A stretch of 64,000 nucleotides of DNA from Paenibacillus radicis (ex Gao et al. 2016) (GCF_014641555.1 NZ_BMHY01000011.1:68711-132710), one strand, 5' to 3'; counted from the stretch's first letter, positions 1 through 8,906 are shown. The notes: generated from the sequence alone by a model not told the origin. A program made the numbers and translations.

Positions 1-1070
1 TTACGACCATTTCACATCTGGGCCTGGCGATGATTGGGGAGGGAGAAGTGGAGTGGTCCGGCAAACGGCTGGCGGCAGGCGAAGCGCTCCGGCAGGCTGG
101 ACTTGCGCCGCTCGCTCTCGGTCCCAAGGACGGTCTGGCTATCGTCTCATCTAATGCTTTGTCTGCCGGAATGGGCGCGCTTGCCCTGCAGGAATGTGAA
201 GCACTGCTTGAAACGGCCGATCTGGTGTACGCTCTGTCGCTGGAAGCGATCCGCGGCAACGTAAGTCCGCTGGAGGAAGGCGTGCATCTGGCGCGTCCGT
301 ATCCGGGACAGCTGCGAAGCGCAAACCGTGTCAGAGCGGCGCTTCTCGGCAGCAGCTTATGGGAGAATGCAGATACGGAGAGTCTTCAAGACCCGCTTAG
401 CTTCCGCGATGCTTGCCAGATTCATGGGGCGGCCTATGATGCGTTGGGCTATGCGAAGGGGCAACTGGAGCTCCACTTGAATAGCTCAGAGGATAATCCA
501 TGCGTACTTCTGGAGGAGCGGAGGATCGTCTCCTGCGCAAACTTTGATCCGGTCACCTGGATACTTGGCTTCGAAATGCTGGGAAGCGCGCTGCATCATC
601 TATCCAAAAGCGCCTGCTACCGGACGATCAAGCTGGGAACGCCGGCGTTTACCGGGTTGTCGCGGTTTTTGACTGCGGATGAAGAGCGTTCGATCGGATA
701 TTGCACGGCTCAGAAGACCATTACCTCGCTGGATGCGGAAATCCGCCATCTGATCAACCCGGCATCGACAGACTATTACGCGTTGGCTGGTGATATTGAA
801 GATCATGCGGCGAATGCGCCATTCGTCGTTATGAAGACGAGAGAGATCATTGACCGGCTGTGGTATATTATCGCGATTGAAGCGCTTCATGCTGTGCAAG
901 CGATTGATCTTCGCGGAGATTTAAAGCTTGGAAGAAGGACAGCGGCCGTCTACCGGGCAATTCGAGATGAAATTCCGTTTCTCGGTGCAGACCGGGATAT
1001 ATCCGTTGACATCGACCGGGCTTACCATGTGGTTAAGGAGGGACGCCTGCTGGAAGGGGCGGAAGCATGA
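1..1070 (+). CDS. Aromatic amino acid lyase (HAL/PAL family), 5' end outside window
   Basis: The reading frame is open from base 3, and the first residues (TTISHLGLAMIGEGEVEW) match the segment just after the Ala-Ser-Gly MIO loop of histidine/phenylalanine ammonia-lyases. The gene therefore begins upstream, and its catalytic ASG triad lies just outside the window. Further family marks are GPKDGLAIVSSNALSAG (family form: KEGLALxNGT/S), SSEDNPCVL (family form: NSxxDNP) and a helical C-terminus. These enzymes eliminate ammonia from histidine, phenylalanine or tyrosine in the cytosol; some relatives are 2,3-aminomutases. Substrate cannot be read because the selectivity loop is missing. The stop overlaps the start of the EamA permease by 4 bases (ATGA), so the two are co-transcribed. 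Family is confident, substrate is not. Confidence 0.85.
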   Translation, partial: TTISHLGLAMIGEGEVEWSGKRLAAGEALRQAGLAPLALGPKDGLAIVSSNALSAGMGALALQECEALLETADLVYALSLEAIRGNVSPLEEGVHLARPYPGQLRSANRVRAALLGSSLWENADTESLQDPLSFRDACQIHGAAYDALGYAKGQLELHLNSSEDNPCVLLEERRIVSCANFDPVTWILGFEMLGSALHHLSKSACYRTIKLGTPAFTGLSRFLTADEERSIGYCTAQKTITSLDAEIRHLINPASTDYYALAGDIEDHAANAPFVVMKTREIIDRLWYIIAIEALHAVQAIDLRGDLKLGRRTAAVYRAIRDEIPFLGADRDISVDIDRAYHVVKEGRLLEGAEA

Positions 1071-1984
1071 TAAAGCTTGATCGAGTCATGCTCGGACTTT
1101 GCGGCGTCGCTATATTCTGGGGCTTCAGCTACGTGATCAGCGGCTATTTGCTGCAGTCGTTTTCACCGGTTTTTTTATCTTTTTGCCGGATGATCATCAC
1201 GTCCCTGTTTACGCTTACGCTGCTATTCGGGAACGGCGGGCTGCGGTGGCCGACGCGCAAGGAATGGCTGCTGCTGCTTGCCTCCTCACTATTCGGCTTG
1301 TTTATTCAACAGCCCTTGTACTACTTGGGGCTGCAGTTGTCTTCGGTTGCCAACGCTTCGTTGATTTATGCGGCTGCACCGCTTGTGGCCGTCTTGCTGG
1401 AGAGAGTGTTTTTTGCTGTGCGGATGACCGGGGAAAAGATTGCTGGCGGCGTGCTTGGCCTTGCCGGGGTTGTCGTCATTATCGGCTTGCATGGCGCCTC
1501 CTTCCAAGTGTCGCTGGGCGATCTCTTTCTGCTCCTAGCTATGCTTGGGATGACCGTCGGCATGCTGTTCACACCGGTACTCGCCCGCACGATGTCGAAT
1601 CAGGCGATCAATCTGTATGCATGTCCAATTGGCATTATGCTTATGGCACCCTTAGCTGCAGGAGAAGCGGCTCTAGGCCGGACCTACATGACGTTCAATT
1701 GGGGCACGGCAGGGTTGTTTTTGCTGTTGGGGGCAATCACGATGTACTCCGGTCTATTGTGGACGAAGGGGGTTGCGTCTACTGGACCAGGGACGGCAGC
1801 GATGTTCATGAATATTCCGCCGATCATTTCGCTCGTGGCCGGACATTTCATCTTAGGTGAGCCTATCCGGGGCGTTCAATTGGCGGGTGGGGTGCTTGTA
1901 CTGGCGGGAGTCTATGTATCCAGCCGTTCGATGCTGCGCAGACAGTCGTTAGAGCAGGGAACGGTGCTTGCAGAGGAGAATTAG
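1067..1984 (+). CDS. EamA/DMT-family permease
   Basis: A 305-residue polytopic membrane protein with about ten hydrophobic segments arranged as two EamA repeats, roughly residues 8-140 and 150-290. The second repeat ends in the typical PPIISLVAGHFILGEPIRGVQLAGGVLVLAGVY-like pattern of drug/metabolite transporters. It begins inside the stop of the ammonia-lyase gene (ATGA overlap), so export or uptake of the lyase substrate or product is a reasonable guess, but no substrate can be read from the sequence. A strong hairpin terminator follows immediately. Confidence 0.85.
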   Translation: MIKLDRVMLGLCGVAIFWGFSYVISGYLLQSFSPVFLSFCRMIITSLFTLTLLFGNGGLRWPTRKEWLLLLASSLFGLFIQQPLYYLGLQLSSVANASLIYAAAPLVAVLLERVFFAVRMTGEKIAGGVLGLAGVVVIIGLHGASFQVSLGDLFLLLAMLGMTVGMLFTPVLARTMSNQAINLYACPIGIMLMAPLAAGEAALGRTYMTFNWGTAGLFLLLGAITMYSGLLWTKGVASTGPGTAAMFMNIPPIISLVAGHFILGEPIRGVQLAGGVLVLAGVYVSSRSMLRRQSLEQGTVLAEEN

Positions 1985-1994
1985 GGGTTAGAGA

Positions 1995-2034
1995 AGAACA
2001 GTGAGATGAGCTTGTGTATCTCACTGTTCTTTTT
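1995..2034. terminator. Bidirectional rho-independent terminator
   Basis: A perfect 13-bp stem (AGAACAGTGAGAT at 1995-2007 paired with 2018-2030) with a 10-base loop and a T run follows. It lies between the converging EamA and YumC-type genes and can serve both strands. Confidence 0.9.
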
Positions 2035-2046
2035 GTTGTTGCTAGA

Positions 2047-3045
2047 TTAGCGTTTCATATTGCTGCTGTGTCCAGGCGACAGCTTGGCGGCAGGGTCTAA
2101 GTAGACTTTGGCATTGTTGATAGCCGTTGGCGCCTCGCCGAACCCGACGGCAATCAGCTTTAATTTTCCGGGATAGGTCGTAATGTCGCCTGCTGCAAAA
2201 ATACCCGGTATGCTTGTCTCCATCCGCGTATCCACAACGATCGAACCGTTCTGAATATCCAGTCCCCATTCCAGAATCGGACCAAGAGAAGAGATGAATC
2301 CAAAATTGACGATCAGCGCATCACAAGCAATTTCCCGCGTTTCGTTCGTTTGATTAAACGTAACCGTCAGGCTCTCGATCTGTTCGTCACCATGAAGAGC
2401 TGTAATCTCAGCTGGTGTTACGATATTTACTTTCGAATTAAAAAGCTTCTCTACGCTATGCTCATGGGCGCGGAACTTGTCCCGTCTATGGATCAGCGTC
2501 ACTTCTTTGGCCACAGGCTCCAGCATCAGCGCCCAGTCGACCGCCGAATCGCCGCCGCCGTTGATAACTACACTTTTACCCGTAAAAGATTCAAGGTTGC
2601 TGACGAAGTAATGCAGGTTCGTACGCTCATATTGCTTCACATGAGGCAGATCCAGACGGCGCGGCTCGAATGCCCCGACACCTCCGGTAACGATGACTGA
2701 TCTGCTGTAATGGGTTTCTTTATCTGTAACAATCTCGAAATGGCGCTCGTCCTTCTTAATGACCTGCAGAACCTTTTCGTCTAAACACACTTGCACCGGA
2801 AAATAGTTCATTTGCTGTTTCAATTGATCGACCAGCTGCTGGGCAGTCACTTGAGGAAAGCCGGCAACGTCATAAATGTTCTTTTCCGGATAAAGGGCCG
2901 TTAATTGTCCGCCAAGCTCTGGCATACTGTCTATAATTTTAACGCTGGCTTGACGCATGCCTCCGTAAAAAGCGGCAAACATGCCCGCTGGGCCCCCGCC
3001 GATAATGGTAATATCTTTGAATGTATCTTGTTGTTCAGTGGTCAC
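2047..3045 (-). CDS. yumC: Ferredoxin--NADP(+) reductase, YumC type
   Basis: 332 residues, the length typical of the Bacillus YumC/YcgT reductases. The N-terminal FAD motif is GGGPAGMFAAFYGG (about residues 16-29), the NADPH motif is GGGDSAVDWALML near residue 165, and the late FAD contact GDITTYPGK lies near 285. The CxxC of true thioredoxin reductases is absent, which separates it from TrxB. It passes electrons between NADPH and ferredoxin or flavodoxin in the cytosol. The start is GTG, preceded by AAGGAG at a proper distance. A consensus promoter lies upstream on the minus strand. It is a single-gene unit. Confidence 0.88.
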   Translation of the reverse strand: MTTEQQDTFKDITIIGGGPAGMFAAFYGGMRQASVKIIDSMPELGGQLTALYPEKNIYDVAGFPQVTAQQLVDQLKQQMNYFPVQVCLDEKVLQVIKKDERHFEIVTDKETHYSRSVIVTGGVGAFEPRRLDLPHVKQYERTNLHYFVSNLESFTGKSVVINGGGDSAVDWALMLEPVAKEVTLIHRRDKFRAHEHSVEKLFNSKVNIVTPAEITALHGDEQIESLTVTFNQTNETREIACDALIVNFGFISSLGPILEWGLDIQNGSIVVDTRMETSIPGIFAAGDITTYPGKLKLIAVGFGEAPTAINNAKVYLDPAAKLSPGHSSNMKR

Positions 3046-3093
3046 GCAACATTCTCCTTCAATAAGTACATATTTTATATATTTATGTATATA

Positions 3094-3122
3094 AAGTTAC
3101 CTTATCGCTAGATGGCTGTCAA
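3094..3122 (-). promoter_or_regulatory. SigA-type promoter of the YumC-type gene
   Basis: Reading the minus strand, TTGACA (3117-3122) is followed after exactly 17 bases by TAACTT (3094-3099). An AT-rich leader then leads to the GTG start at 3045. Confidence 0.7.
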
Positions 3123-3247
3123 TGTTTGTGCAGCTGCGATAGGGTTTGGAGCATCTGTATCGAATATCATCTTAATAGACAGATGGGTATGGATGGGCCT
3201 TTCATTAATCATACTAGTACAATCTATATAGATGAGGAGATAGGCTC

Positions 3248-4489
3248 ATGAACCAATTACGTTCATACAGACAGTCGCGTCGCCGGTTTGGCAAGCTTGG
3301 CGTTGTTTTGCTGATTGGAGTATGTATGCTGCTTATGCAAAGCTGCGCCCGCCCGCAGGCTAATGAAACGAAGCCGAGCCCGACAGCTGTGGAACAAGAT
3401 CCTTTGGATCGGCAGATCGCTGACATGTCGCTGGAGGATAAGGTTGGTCAGATGATTATTGCCGGGATAGACGGCAAAGTTATCGATCCTGAAGCGAGCA
3501 AGATGATTAAAGACGAGCGGATCGGCGGCATTATTTTATACGGAAATAATATTTCGGATTTACAAGGCATGGTAGCTCTGGTCAATGCGCTAAAGCAGGC
3601 CAATGCTGGGAATTCCGTCCCTTTGCTGATCAGCGTAGATCAGGAAGGCGGTAAAGTCAGCCGGATGCCGAAATCGTTCACCGCAATTCCATCCAGTAAA
3701 AAGGTTGGTGCAACGAATAATCCTGCTTTGGCTGAGGAGATGGGCACGCTGCTGGCGGAGGAACTGAAGCTGACGGGCTTTAATATGAATTTTGCCCCCG
3801 TTCTGGACGTGAACAGCAATCCCGCGAATCCGATTATTGGCAGCCGGTCATTTGGTTCGACAGCGGAGCTGGTAAGCCGGATGGGTATGGCGGAGATGAA
3901 AGGCATTCGAGAGAACGGGATTATACCGGTCGTCAAGCATTTTCCCGGCCATGGCGATACCTCCGTTGACTCTCATTTGGAGCTGCCCGTCGTCAACAAG
4001 ACGAGGGAGGAGCTTGCCAAGCTGGAATGGCTGCCGTTCGAAGCGGCAATTGAGCAGCGGACGGATGCCATCATGGTCGCGCATATTTTGTATCCGCATC
4101 TTGACCCCGACAAGCCGGCTTCCATTTCTGCCGCCATTATTGGGGACGTGCTCAGAGGAAAGATGGGCTATGACGGTGTCGTCATGACCGATGATCTGAC
4201 GATGGGCGCGATTACGAAAAACTATGGACTCGCCGAAGCTGCGCTCGATTCCGTTCAAGCGGGGAGTGATATCGTGCTGATTGCCCATGGCTACGATAAT
4301 GCCCTGCAGGTGCGGGATACTCTTCTGAAAAGCATACAGGAAAACAAGCTCTCCATCGAACAGATCGATAAGAGCGTCCGCCGTATTTTATCGCTGAAGC
4401 AGCGCTACCAATTGAATGACGAGACCGTCCCTGTGCCGGATTTGAAGGACCTGAATGCGCGGATCAAGGCGTGGATTAATAAGCTGTAA
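3248..4489 (+). CDS. Beta-N-acetylhexosaminidase-like GH3 lipoprotein (NagZ-like)
   Basis: 413 residues. The basic N-terminus and hydrophobic stretch end in the lipobox MQSC (Cys33), predicting a membrane-anchored lipoprotein on the outer face. The GH3 domain covers about residues 55-390, with the NagZ signature KHFPGHGDTSVDSHLELP near 220, SVDQEGGKVSRMP near 135, and VVMTDDLTMGAI near 310, where the nucleophilic Asp resides. The second alpha/beta sandwich domain of the longer Bacillus NagZ is absent. The likely role is removing GlcNAc from muropeptides or chito-oligosaccharides. Start ATG is preceded by GAGGAGA. It is followed by a weak terminator and appears monocistronic. Confidence 0.87.
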   Translation: MNQLRSYRQSRRRFGKLGVVLLIGVCMLLMQSCARPQANETKPSPTAVEQDPLDRQIADMSLEDKVGQMIIAGIDGKVIDPEASKMIKDERIGGIILYGNNISDLQGMVALVNALKQANAGNSVPLLISVDQEGGKVSRMPKSFTAIPSSKKVGATNNPALAEEMGTLLAEELKLTGFNMNFAPVLDVNSNPANPIIGSRSFGSTAELVSRMGMAEMKGIRENGIIPVVKHFPGHGDTSVDSHLELPVVNKTREELAKLEWLPFEAAIEQRTDAIMVAHILYPHLDPDKPASISAAIIGDVLRGKMGYDGVVMTDDLTMGAITKNYGLAEAALDSVQAGSDIVLIAHGYDNALQVRDTLLKSIQENKLSIEQIDKSVRRILSLKQRYQLNDETVPVPDLKDLNARIKAWINKL

Positions 4490-4521
4490 AGCTCGGAGCG
4501 GATGCGAAGCTCTAGCTTTTT
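4490..4521 (+). terminator. Weak rho-independent terminator
   Basis: AGCTCGGAGC (4490-4499) can pair imperfectly with GCTCTAGCT (4509-4517), followed by five T. It sits directly after the GH3 stop codon. Confidence 0.55.
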
Positions 4522-4683
4522 GACCCGGAAATGAAGCAAGCTGGGATCGGGAAGGTTGAAGCAGCAAGCTTTTAGCGCATAACGTTCGCAGCGGGAAGGC
4601 ATGCTTCCGTGAGCTTGTTTTACCGCTGCGTCACCATTTATTCACAAATAGTCAGACAATTGCGGATTTGTTTGCCGGACATC

Positions 4684-4712
4684 TTGCAAGAAGCGCTCGT
4701 ACCGTGTAAGAT
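4684..4712 (+). promoter_or_regulatory. Promoter upstream of the NADH oxidase-like gene
   Basis: TTGCAA (4684-4689) and TAAGAT (4707-4712) are separated by 17 bases. The predicted start lies a few bases before a Rex-like palindrome at 4728, which suits repression. A second, weaker pair (TTGAAA at 4851, CATAAG at 4873) lies closer to the gene. Confidence 0.55.
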
Positions 4713-4727
4713 AAAGACATCAAAACA

Positions 4728-4745
4728 TTGTGATTAAATTCACAT
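4728..4745. promoter_or_regulatory. Rex-type operator, distal
   Basis: TTGTGATTAAATTCACAT matches the Rex palindrome TTGTGA-N6-TCACAA except at the last positions. It lies just downstream of a good promoter and about 190 bp before a second copy. Confidence 0.65.
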
Positions 4746-4917
4746 GACGATTGAAACAGTGTTCTCACCCCCATCGCAGCCAAGAAAGTTGTCCGGTTGA
4801 TCGGCTTCGTTCAAGCAGCAATTTCAGGGCAGGTACCCGAATACAATTGCTTGAAAGTATTGCGCAGTAAGGCATAAGCTAGCTGGATTCGGGATTGGAC
4901 ATTTTTTTCAAACTACA

Positions 4918-4935
4918 TTGTGATTTATTTCACAA
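4918..4935. promoter_or_regulatory. Rex-type operator, proximal
   Basis: TTGTGATTTATTTCACAA has perfectly inverted TTGTGA/TCACAA arms, the consensus for the NADH/NAD+-sensing repressor Rex. It ends 17 bases before the ATG of the NADH oxidase-like gene. A GTG lies inside the box in frame with the gene, but the better-placed start is at 4953. Confidence 0.8.
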
Positions 4936-4952
4936 AACAGGAGGCTATTATC

Positions 4953-6341
4953 ATGACATTGAAAATTGCTGTAATTGGATGCACGCACGCTGGAACCGCC
5001 GCTGTCAAAAATATCGCCGCACAATATCCGCAAGCGCAAGTTACCGTGTATGAGCGTAATGACAATATTTCGTTTCTGTCGTGCGGCATCGCGCTGCATG
5101 TAGGCGGCGTCGTTAAGGATGCAGGAGGACTGTTCTACAGCAACCCGGAAGAATTGGCTCAGCTTGGTGTTCTTACCCGGATGCGTCATGATGTGTTAGC
5201 GATAGACGTTAAAGCCAAAACGCTGAAAGCCCGCAACCTGGATACTGGTGAGCTGGTCGAGGACAATTATGACAAACTCGTGATGACAACGGGTTCGTGG
5301 CCGATTATTCCACAGATGGAAGGCATCGAGCTTGGCAACATTCAGCTTTGCAAAAACTACGGTCATGCCCGTGAAATTATAGCCCGTGCGAACGATGCTC
5401 AGCACATCACTGTTATTGGAGCGGGTTATATCGGCATTGAGCTCGTTGAAGCGTTCCGCGATCAAGGTAAAGAAGTGACGCTGATTGATAATATGGACAG
5501 TGTGATGGCAAAGTATTTGGACCGTGAATTTACCGATTTGGCAGGCAAAGAGCTGCAGGAGCGTGGAGTACAGCTGGCGCTGGGCAGAACCGTGAAGGGC
5601 TTTGAGGGTGAAGATGGCAAAGTGAACAAAGTGCTGACGACGAACGGCAGCTTCGATACGGATATGGTCGTGCTTTGCATCGGCTTCCGTCCAGGAACGG
5701 ATTTGCTTAAGGGTCAAGTCGATATGCTTCCCGGCGGCGCAATTCTAGTCGACGACTATATGCGCACAAGCAATCCCGATGTTATGGCGGCGGGCGACAG
5801 CTGCGCGGTTCGGTACAACCCAACTGGAAAAGCAGCTTACATTCCGCTAGCTACAAATGCGGTTCGAATGGGTACGCTTGTTGGGATGAATTTGTTGACG
5901 CCAATCGTTCGATATCAAGGTACACAAGGCACATCGGCGATCAAGCTGTTTGACTGGAATATCGCTTCGACTGGCATGACTGAAGCTGCTGCACTTGCTG
6001 CAGGCATGAATGTGAAAACAATCACAATCCAAGAAAATAACCGTCCTGAATTTATGCCAACTTACGAAGACGTACTGGTTAAACTTGTTTTCGAGAATGA
6101 CGGCAGAATTGTCGGTGCTCAAATTATGTCGAGGGCAGACATGACGCAGGCGGCTAATACGCTGTCGGTCTGCATCCACAACCGGATGACCGTGCAGGAG
6201 CTTGCTTTCGTCGACTTCTTCTTCCAGCCGCATTACAACAAACCATGGAACTTGCTTAATACCGCTGGACTTGCGGCTATGGCGCTTCTAAGGGAGCAGC
6301 AAGCTCAAACTGCTCAACCAGCGAAGGTTGAGGTCGCTTAA
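4953..6341 (+). CDS. NADH oxidase / CoA-disulfide reductase-like flavoprotein
   Basis: 462 residues counted from the ATG at 4953, which is chosen because GGAGG lies 8 bases upstream; an in-frame GTG at 4920 falls inside the Rex operator. The order is an FAD motif (IGCTHAGTAA), SFLSCGIALHVGG with the single redox Cys near residue 42, an NADH motif (VIGAGYIGIELVEAFRDQG) near 155, an FAD contact AAGDSCAV near 280, and a C-terminal dimerisation domain. The single-Cys arrangement is typical of water-forming NADH oxidases and CoA-disulfide reductases. Two Rex operators upstream suggest induction when NADH builds up, which favours the Nox role in NAD+ regeneration. Cytosolic; monocistronic, with a strong terminator. 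Confidence 0.87.
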   Translation: MTLKIAVIGCTHAGTAAVKNIAAQYPQAQVTVYERNDNISFLSCGIALHVGGVVKDAGGLFYSNPEELAQLGVLTRMRHDVLAIDVKAKTLKARNLDTGELVEDNYDKLVMTTGSWPIIPQMEGIELGNIQLCKNYGHAREIIARANDAQHITVIGAGYIGIELVEAFRDQGKEVTLIDNMDSVMAKYLDREFTDLAGKELQERGVQLALGRTVKGFEGEDGKVNKVLTTNGSFDTDMVVLCIGFRPGTDLLKGQVDMLPGGAILVDDYMRTSNPDVMAAGDSCAVRYNPTGKAAYIPLATNAVRMGTLVGMNLLTPIVRYQGTQGTSAIKLFDWNIASTGMTEAAALAAGMNVKTITIQENNRPEFMPTYEDVLVKLVFENDGRIVGAQIMSRADMTQAANTLSVCIHNRMTVQELAFVDFFFQPHYNKPWNLLNTAGLAAMALLREQQAQTAQPAKVEVA

Positions 6342-6361
6342 GTAAACAGATTTGCTTGAAA

Positions 6362-6397
6362 AGGAGGCTCTCTGATTCATTAGAGAGCCTCCTTTTT
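6362..6397 (+). terminator. Rho-independent terminator
   Basis: A perfect 12-bp stem (AGGAGGCTCTCT paired with 6382-6393) and a T run follow the NADH oxidase-like gene. Confidence 0.92.
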
Positions 6398-6427
6398 GTT
6401 GGAGGTAAGCTGGTTGCTGGAGCCTTT

Positions 6428-7555
6428 GAGCGAAGCAGCTTCGCAAAATAGCGAAGCTAATTTCGCTGGAGCAGCGAGATGCAGTTGGTTTAGATGCCGA
6501 GCGAAGCAGCTTCGCAATAGAGCGAAGCTAATTTCGCTGGAGCAGCGAGATGCAGTTGGTTTAGGTGCCGAGCGAAGCAATCTTCGCTGTACGAGAACCT
6601 AGGTTCATGAGTAGCGAAGATCACTTCGCTATTCGCAAACTGCCTAGCTGGTCAGGTCAGTACAGCGAAGATTGCTTCGCAAATTAGCGAATCCGCTTCG
6701 TTACAGCAAAAGTGGCAGGTTACCTTCGAAAAAACTCTCAACCGCATCAGTATGCGTCCTTACCAGTAACATGTCGGCGAAGCAGTTTTGCCCAGCAGCG
6801 AAACTAGTTGGTTTAAAAGGTGAAGTTGAAGTTAGTTGAATTGCCGAGCGAAGCAGCTTCGCAATAGAGCGAAGCTAATTTCGCTGGAGCAGCGAGATGC
6901 AGTTGGTTTAGGTGCCGAGCGAAGCAATCTTCGCTGTTCGAGAACCTAGGTTCATGAGTAGCGAAGATTGCTTCGCTATTCGCAAACTGCCTAGCTGGTC
7001 AGGTCAGTATAGCGAAGATTGCTTCGCAAATTAGCGAATCCGCTTCGTTGCAGCAAAAGTGGCAGGTTACCTCGAAAAAACTCTCAACCGCATTAGTATG
7101 CGCCCTGACCAGTAACATGTCGGCGAAGCAGTTTTGCCCAGCAGCGAAACTAGTTGGTTTAAAAGTTGAAGTTGAAGTTAGTTGAAGTGCCGAGTGAAGC
7201 AGGTTCGCAGTATAGCGAAGCTAATTTCGCTGGAGCAGCGAGATGCGATTGGTTGAACTGTCGAGCGAAGCAGGTTCGCAGTATAGCGAAGCTAACTTCG
7301 CTGATGCAGCGAGATGCGGTTGGTTGTAGTGCCGAGCGAAGCAGGTTCGCAAAATAGCGAAGCTAATTTCGCTGGAGCAGCGAGATGCAGTTGGTTTAGG
7401 TGCCGAGCGAAGCAATCTTCGCTGTTCGAGAACCTAGGTTCATGAGTAGCGAAACTTGCTTCGCTATTCGCAAACTGCCTAGCTGGTCAGGTCAGTACAG
7501 CGAAGATGGCTTCGCAAATTAGCGAATCCGCTTCGTTGCAGCAAAAGTGGCAGGC
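6428..7555. repeat. AGCGAA-rich repeat array (71-bp and about 275-346-bp units)
   Basis: A 1.1-kb gene-free stretch built from two unit types. Short units of exactly 71 bp start at 6428, 6499, 6846, 7192, 7263 and 7334. Long units start at 6570, 6917 and 7405, the last truncated near 7555. The order is short-short-long-short-long-short-short-short-long. A block of about 346 bp (one short plus one long unit) is itself duplicated (6499 to 6845 and 6846 to 7191). Each unit is packed with AGCGAA/TTCGCT inverted pairs, for example GCGAAGCAGCTTCGC and TAGCGAAGATCACTTCGCTA, so RNA or single-stranded DNA would fold into several hairpins. Short open frames here shift between units (71 is not a multiple of 3) and are not credible genes. 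A related core recurs at 59.3 and 59.7 kb. Confidence 0.9.
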
Positions 7556-7645
7556 AGGTTCCCGCCATTGCCATTCCCCCCTGATTCAGAACAGGGGAAA
7601 TAGGGTACATATGCTAAACAAATTGCCGGATAAAGGGGAAAGCAT

Positions 7646-8725
7646 ATGGAAAAGCTGAATGCTTTTATTAAAATAAGTGTTGCCGTGCTGCTCGTGTTGG
7701 CCATCATTTACTTGGGATCGCTAGTTGATTTTCTGTTCAAGCCGATTGCATCATTGGTTGCGATTATGACCGTGCCTTTAATGCTGTCGGTGTTTTTTTA
7801 TTACCTGCTGCGGCCGCTCGTCAATTGGATGGAACGCAGGAAGCTGAATCGAACGCTTGCCGTCATAATCATATATGTAATGATTGCATTAATCTTTGCT
7901 GGATTTGTCGTTATCGTCTGGCCGTCGTTACGCGGACAATTACTTACTCTGGTAGAAAATGCACCGGATTTATTCGCTTCCTTGAGCAAGCAGCTGGAGG
8001 AAATCGAGCAAAACGGAATATGGAGCCGGTGGTTTCCTGAAGGCGGCAATCCGCTTTCGCAGATGACAGATTACTTAAACAAGGGCTTTACTTTCGTCAC
8101 TAATTATATCTCCAATGCGGTAACCGTCATATCGAGTATTGCCATTGTGATCGCGATTTTCCCGATTATTTTGTTCTATATGCTGAAAGACAGCGGGAAA
8201 TTTAGCGACCGTATCATCAAACTTATGCCAACCCGATTTCAAAAAGATACCGCGGAGGTCGTTACGGAAATCGATCATTCGCTGAGCGGCTTTATCGTCG
8301 GAAAAGTGCTGATCAACTTAGCGCTAGGCGTGCTCATGTATCCCGGATTTCTGCTGATCGGATTGCCCTATGCGCTGCTGCTTACGGCGATCGCCGTTAT
8401 CTTGAACTTTATCCCGTTTATCGGTTCGTTTCTTTCGATGATCCCGATCGTTATCATCGGGTTTATCGAATCTCCGTCAATCGCGATCTGGTCGCTTGTC
8501 GTTATTTTCGTAGCCCAGCAAATTCAGGATAATCTTATTGCACCTTATGTTTACCGCAAACAGCTGGACATTCATCCGTTGACGACGATTATACTCGTAT
8601 TGGTCGGCGGGGATCTGGCAGGGATGCTGGGCATTTTGCTTATCATTCCCGTCTATATGATCATCAAGATCATCGTTGGAAAAATATATCGCCTGTATAT
8701 AAAATGGCGCTGGGAGACGATATAA
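7646..8725 (+). CDS. AI-2E family (PerM/YtvI-type) membrane permease
   Basis: 359 residues with about seven to eight hydrophobic segments. Two sit at the N-terminus (residues 8-60), followed by a soluble loop (about 95-145), then a C-terminal bundle with the family's conserved glycines and prolines (GKVLINLALGVLMYP near 222; NFIPFIGSFLSMIP near 255; DNLIAPYVYRKQLDIHPL near 295). Members export autoinducer-2 or act in ion/pH homeostasis; the name does not settle substrate. Start ATG has AAAGGGGAAAG upstream. It stands alone between the repeat array and the TetR gene; no T-rich terminator was found after it. Confidence 0.85.
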   Translation: MEKLNAFIKISVAVLLVLAIIYLGSLVDFLFKPIASLVAIMTVPLMLSVFFYYLLRPLVNWMERRKLNRTLAVIIIYVMIALIFAGFVVIVWPSLRGQLLTLVENAPDLFASLSKQLEEIEQNGIWSRWFPEGGNPLSQMTDYLNKGFTFVTNYISNAVTVISSIAIVIAIFPIILFYMLKDSGKFSDRIIKLMPTRFQKDTAEVVTEIDHSLSGFIVGKVLINLALGVLMYPGFLLIGLPYALLLTAIAVILNFIPFIGSFLSMIPIVIIGFIESPSIAIWSLVVIFVAQQIQDNLIAPYVYRKQLDIHPLTTIILVLVGGDLAGMLGILLIIPVYMIIKIIVGKIYRLYIKWRWETI

Positions 8726-8817
8726 GAAGCAGTCACCGGCCAAGCCGCTGCTTATATGTGGACTCCACTTGCGGCATGGCCGACCACCATTAGGCAGCAT
8801 GTGCTGCGCATAGCCTG

Positions 8818-8846
8818 TTGACAACAGACGATGTGATCATTATGAT
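8818..8846 (+). promoter_or_regulatory. Promoter of the TetR-family gene
   Basis: TTGACA (8818-8823), 17 bases, then TATGAT (8841-8846). The downstream edge overlaps the operator at 8845-8863, the arrangement expected for autorepression. Confidence 0.82.
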
Positions 8847-8863
8847 TAGAATGAACGTTCGAT
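8845..8863. promoter_or_regulatory. Predicted TetR-family operator, copy 1
   Basis: ATTAGAATGAACGTTCGAT, centred on the palindrome GAACGTTC. The same 19 bases recur exactly at 9531-9549 before the SDR gene. The site overlaps the -10 box of the regulator's own promoter. Confidence 0.8.
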
Positions 8864-8906
8864 ACAATCTTCTTTTTCGTTGAATCCAAGGCAAGGAGGT
8901 GCACCC

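Noticed and set aside
4920..4952. Extended N-terminus of the NADH oxidase-like protein from a GTG at 4920.
   Set aside because: The GTG is part of the Rex operator and has no ribosome site, while ATG 4953 has GGAGG at the right distance and starts directly at the FAD-binding strand.
6396..7415. Short open frames on both strands in the repeat array that look like small Ala/Glu/Arg-rich proteins.
   Set aside because: The 71-bp period is not a multiple of three, so the frame shifts from unit to unit; there are no ribosome sites and the openness follows from the AGCGAA composition.
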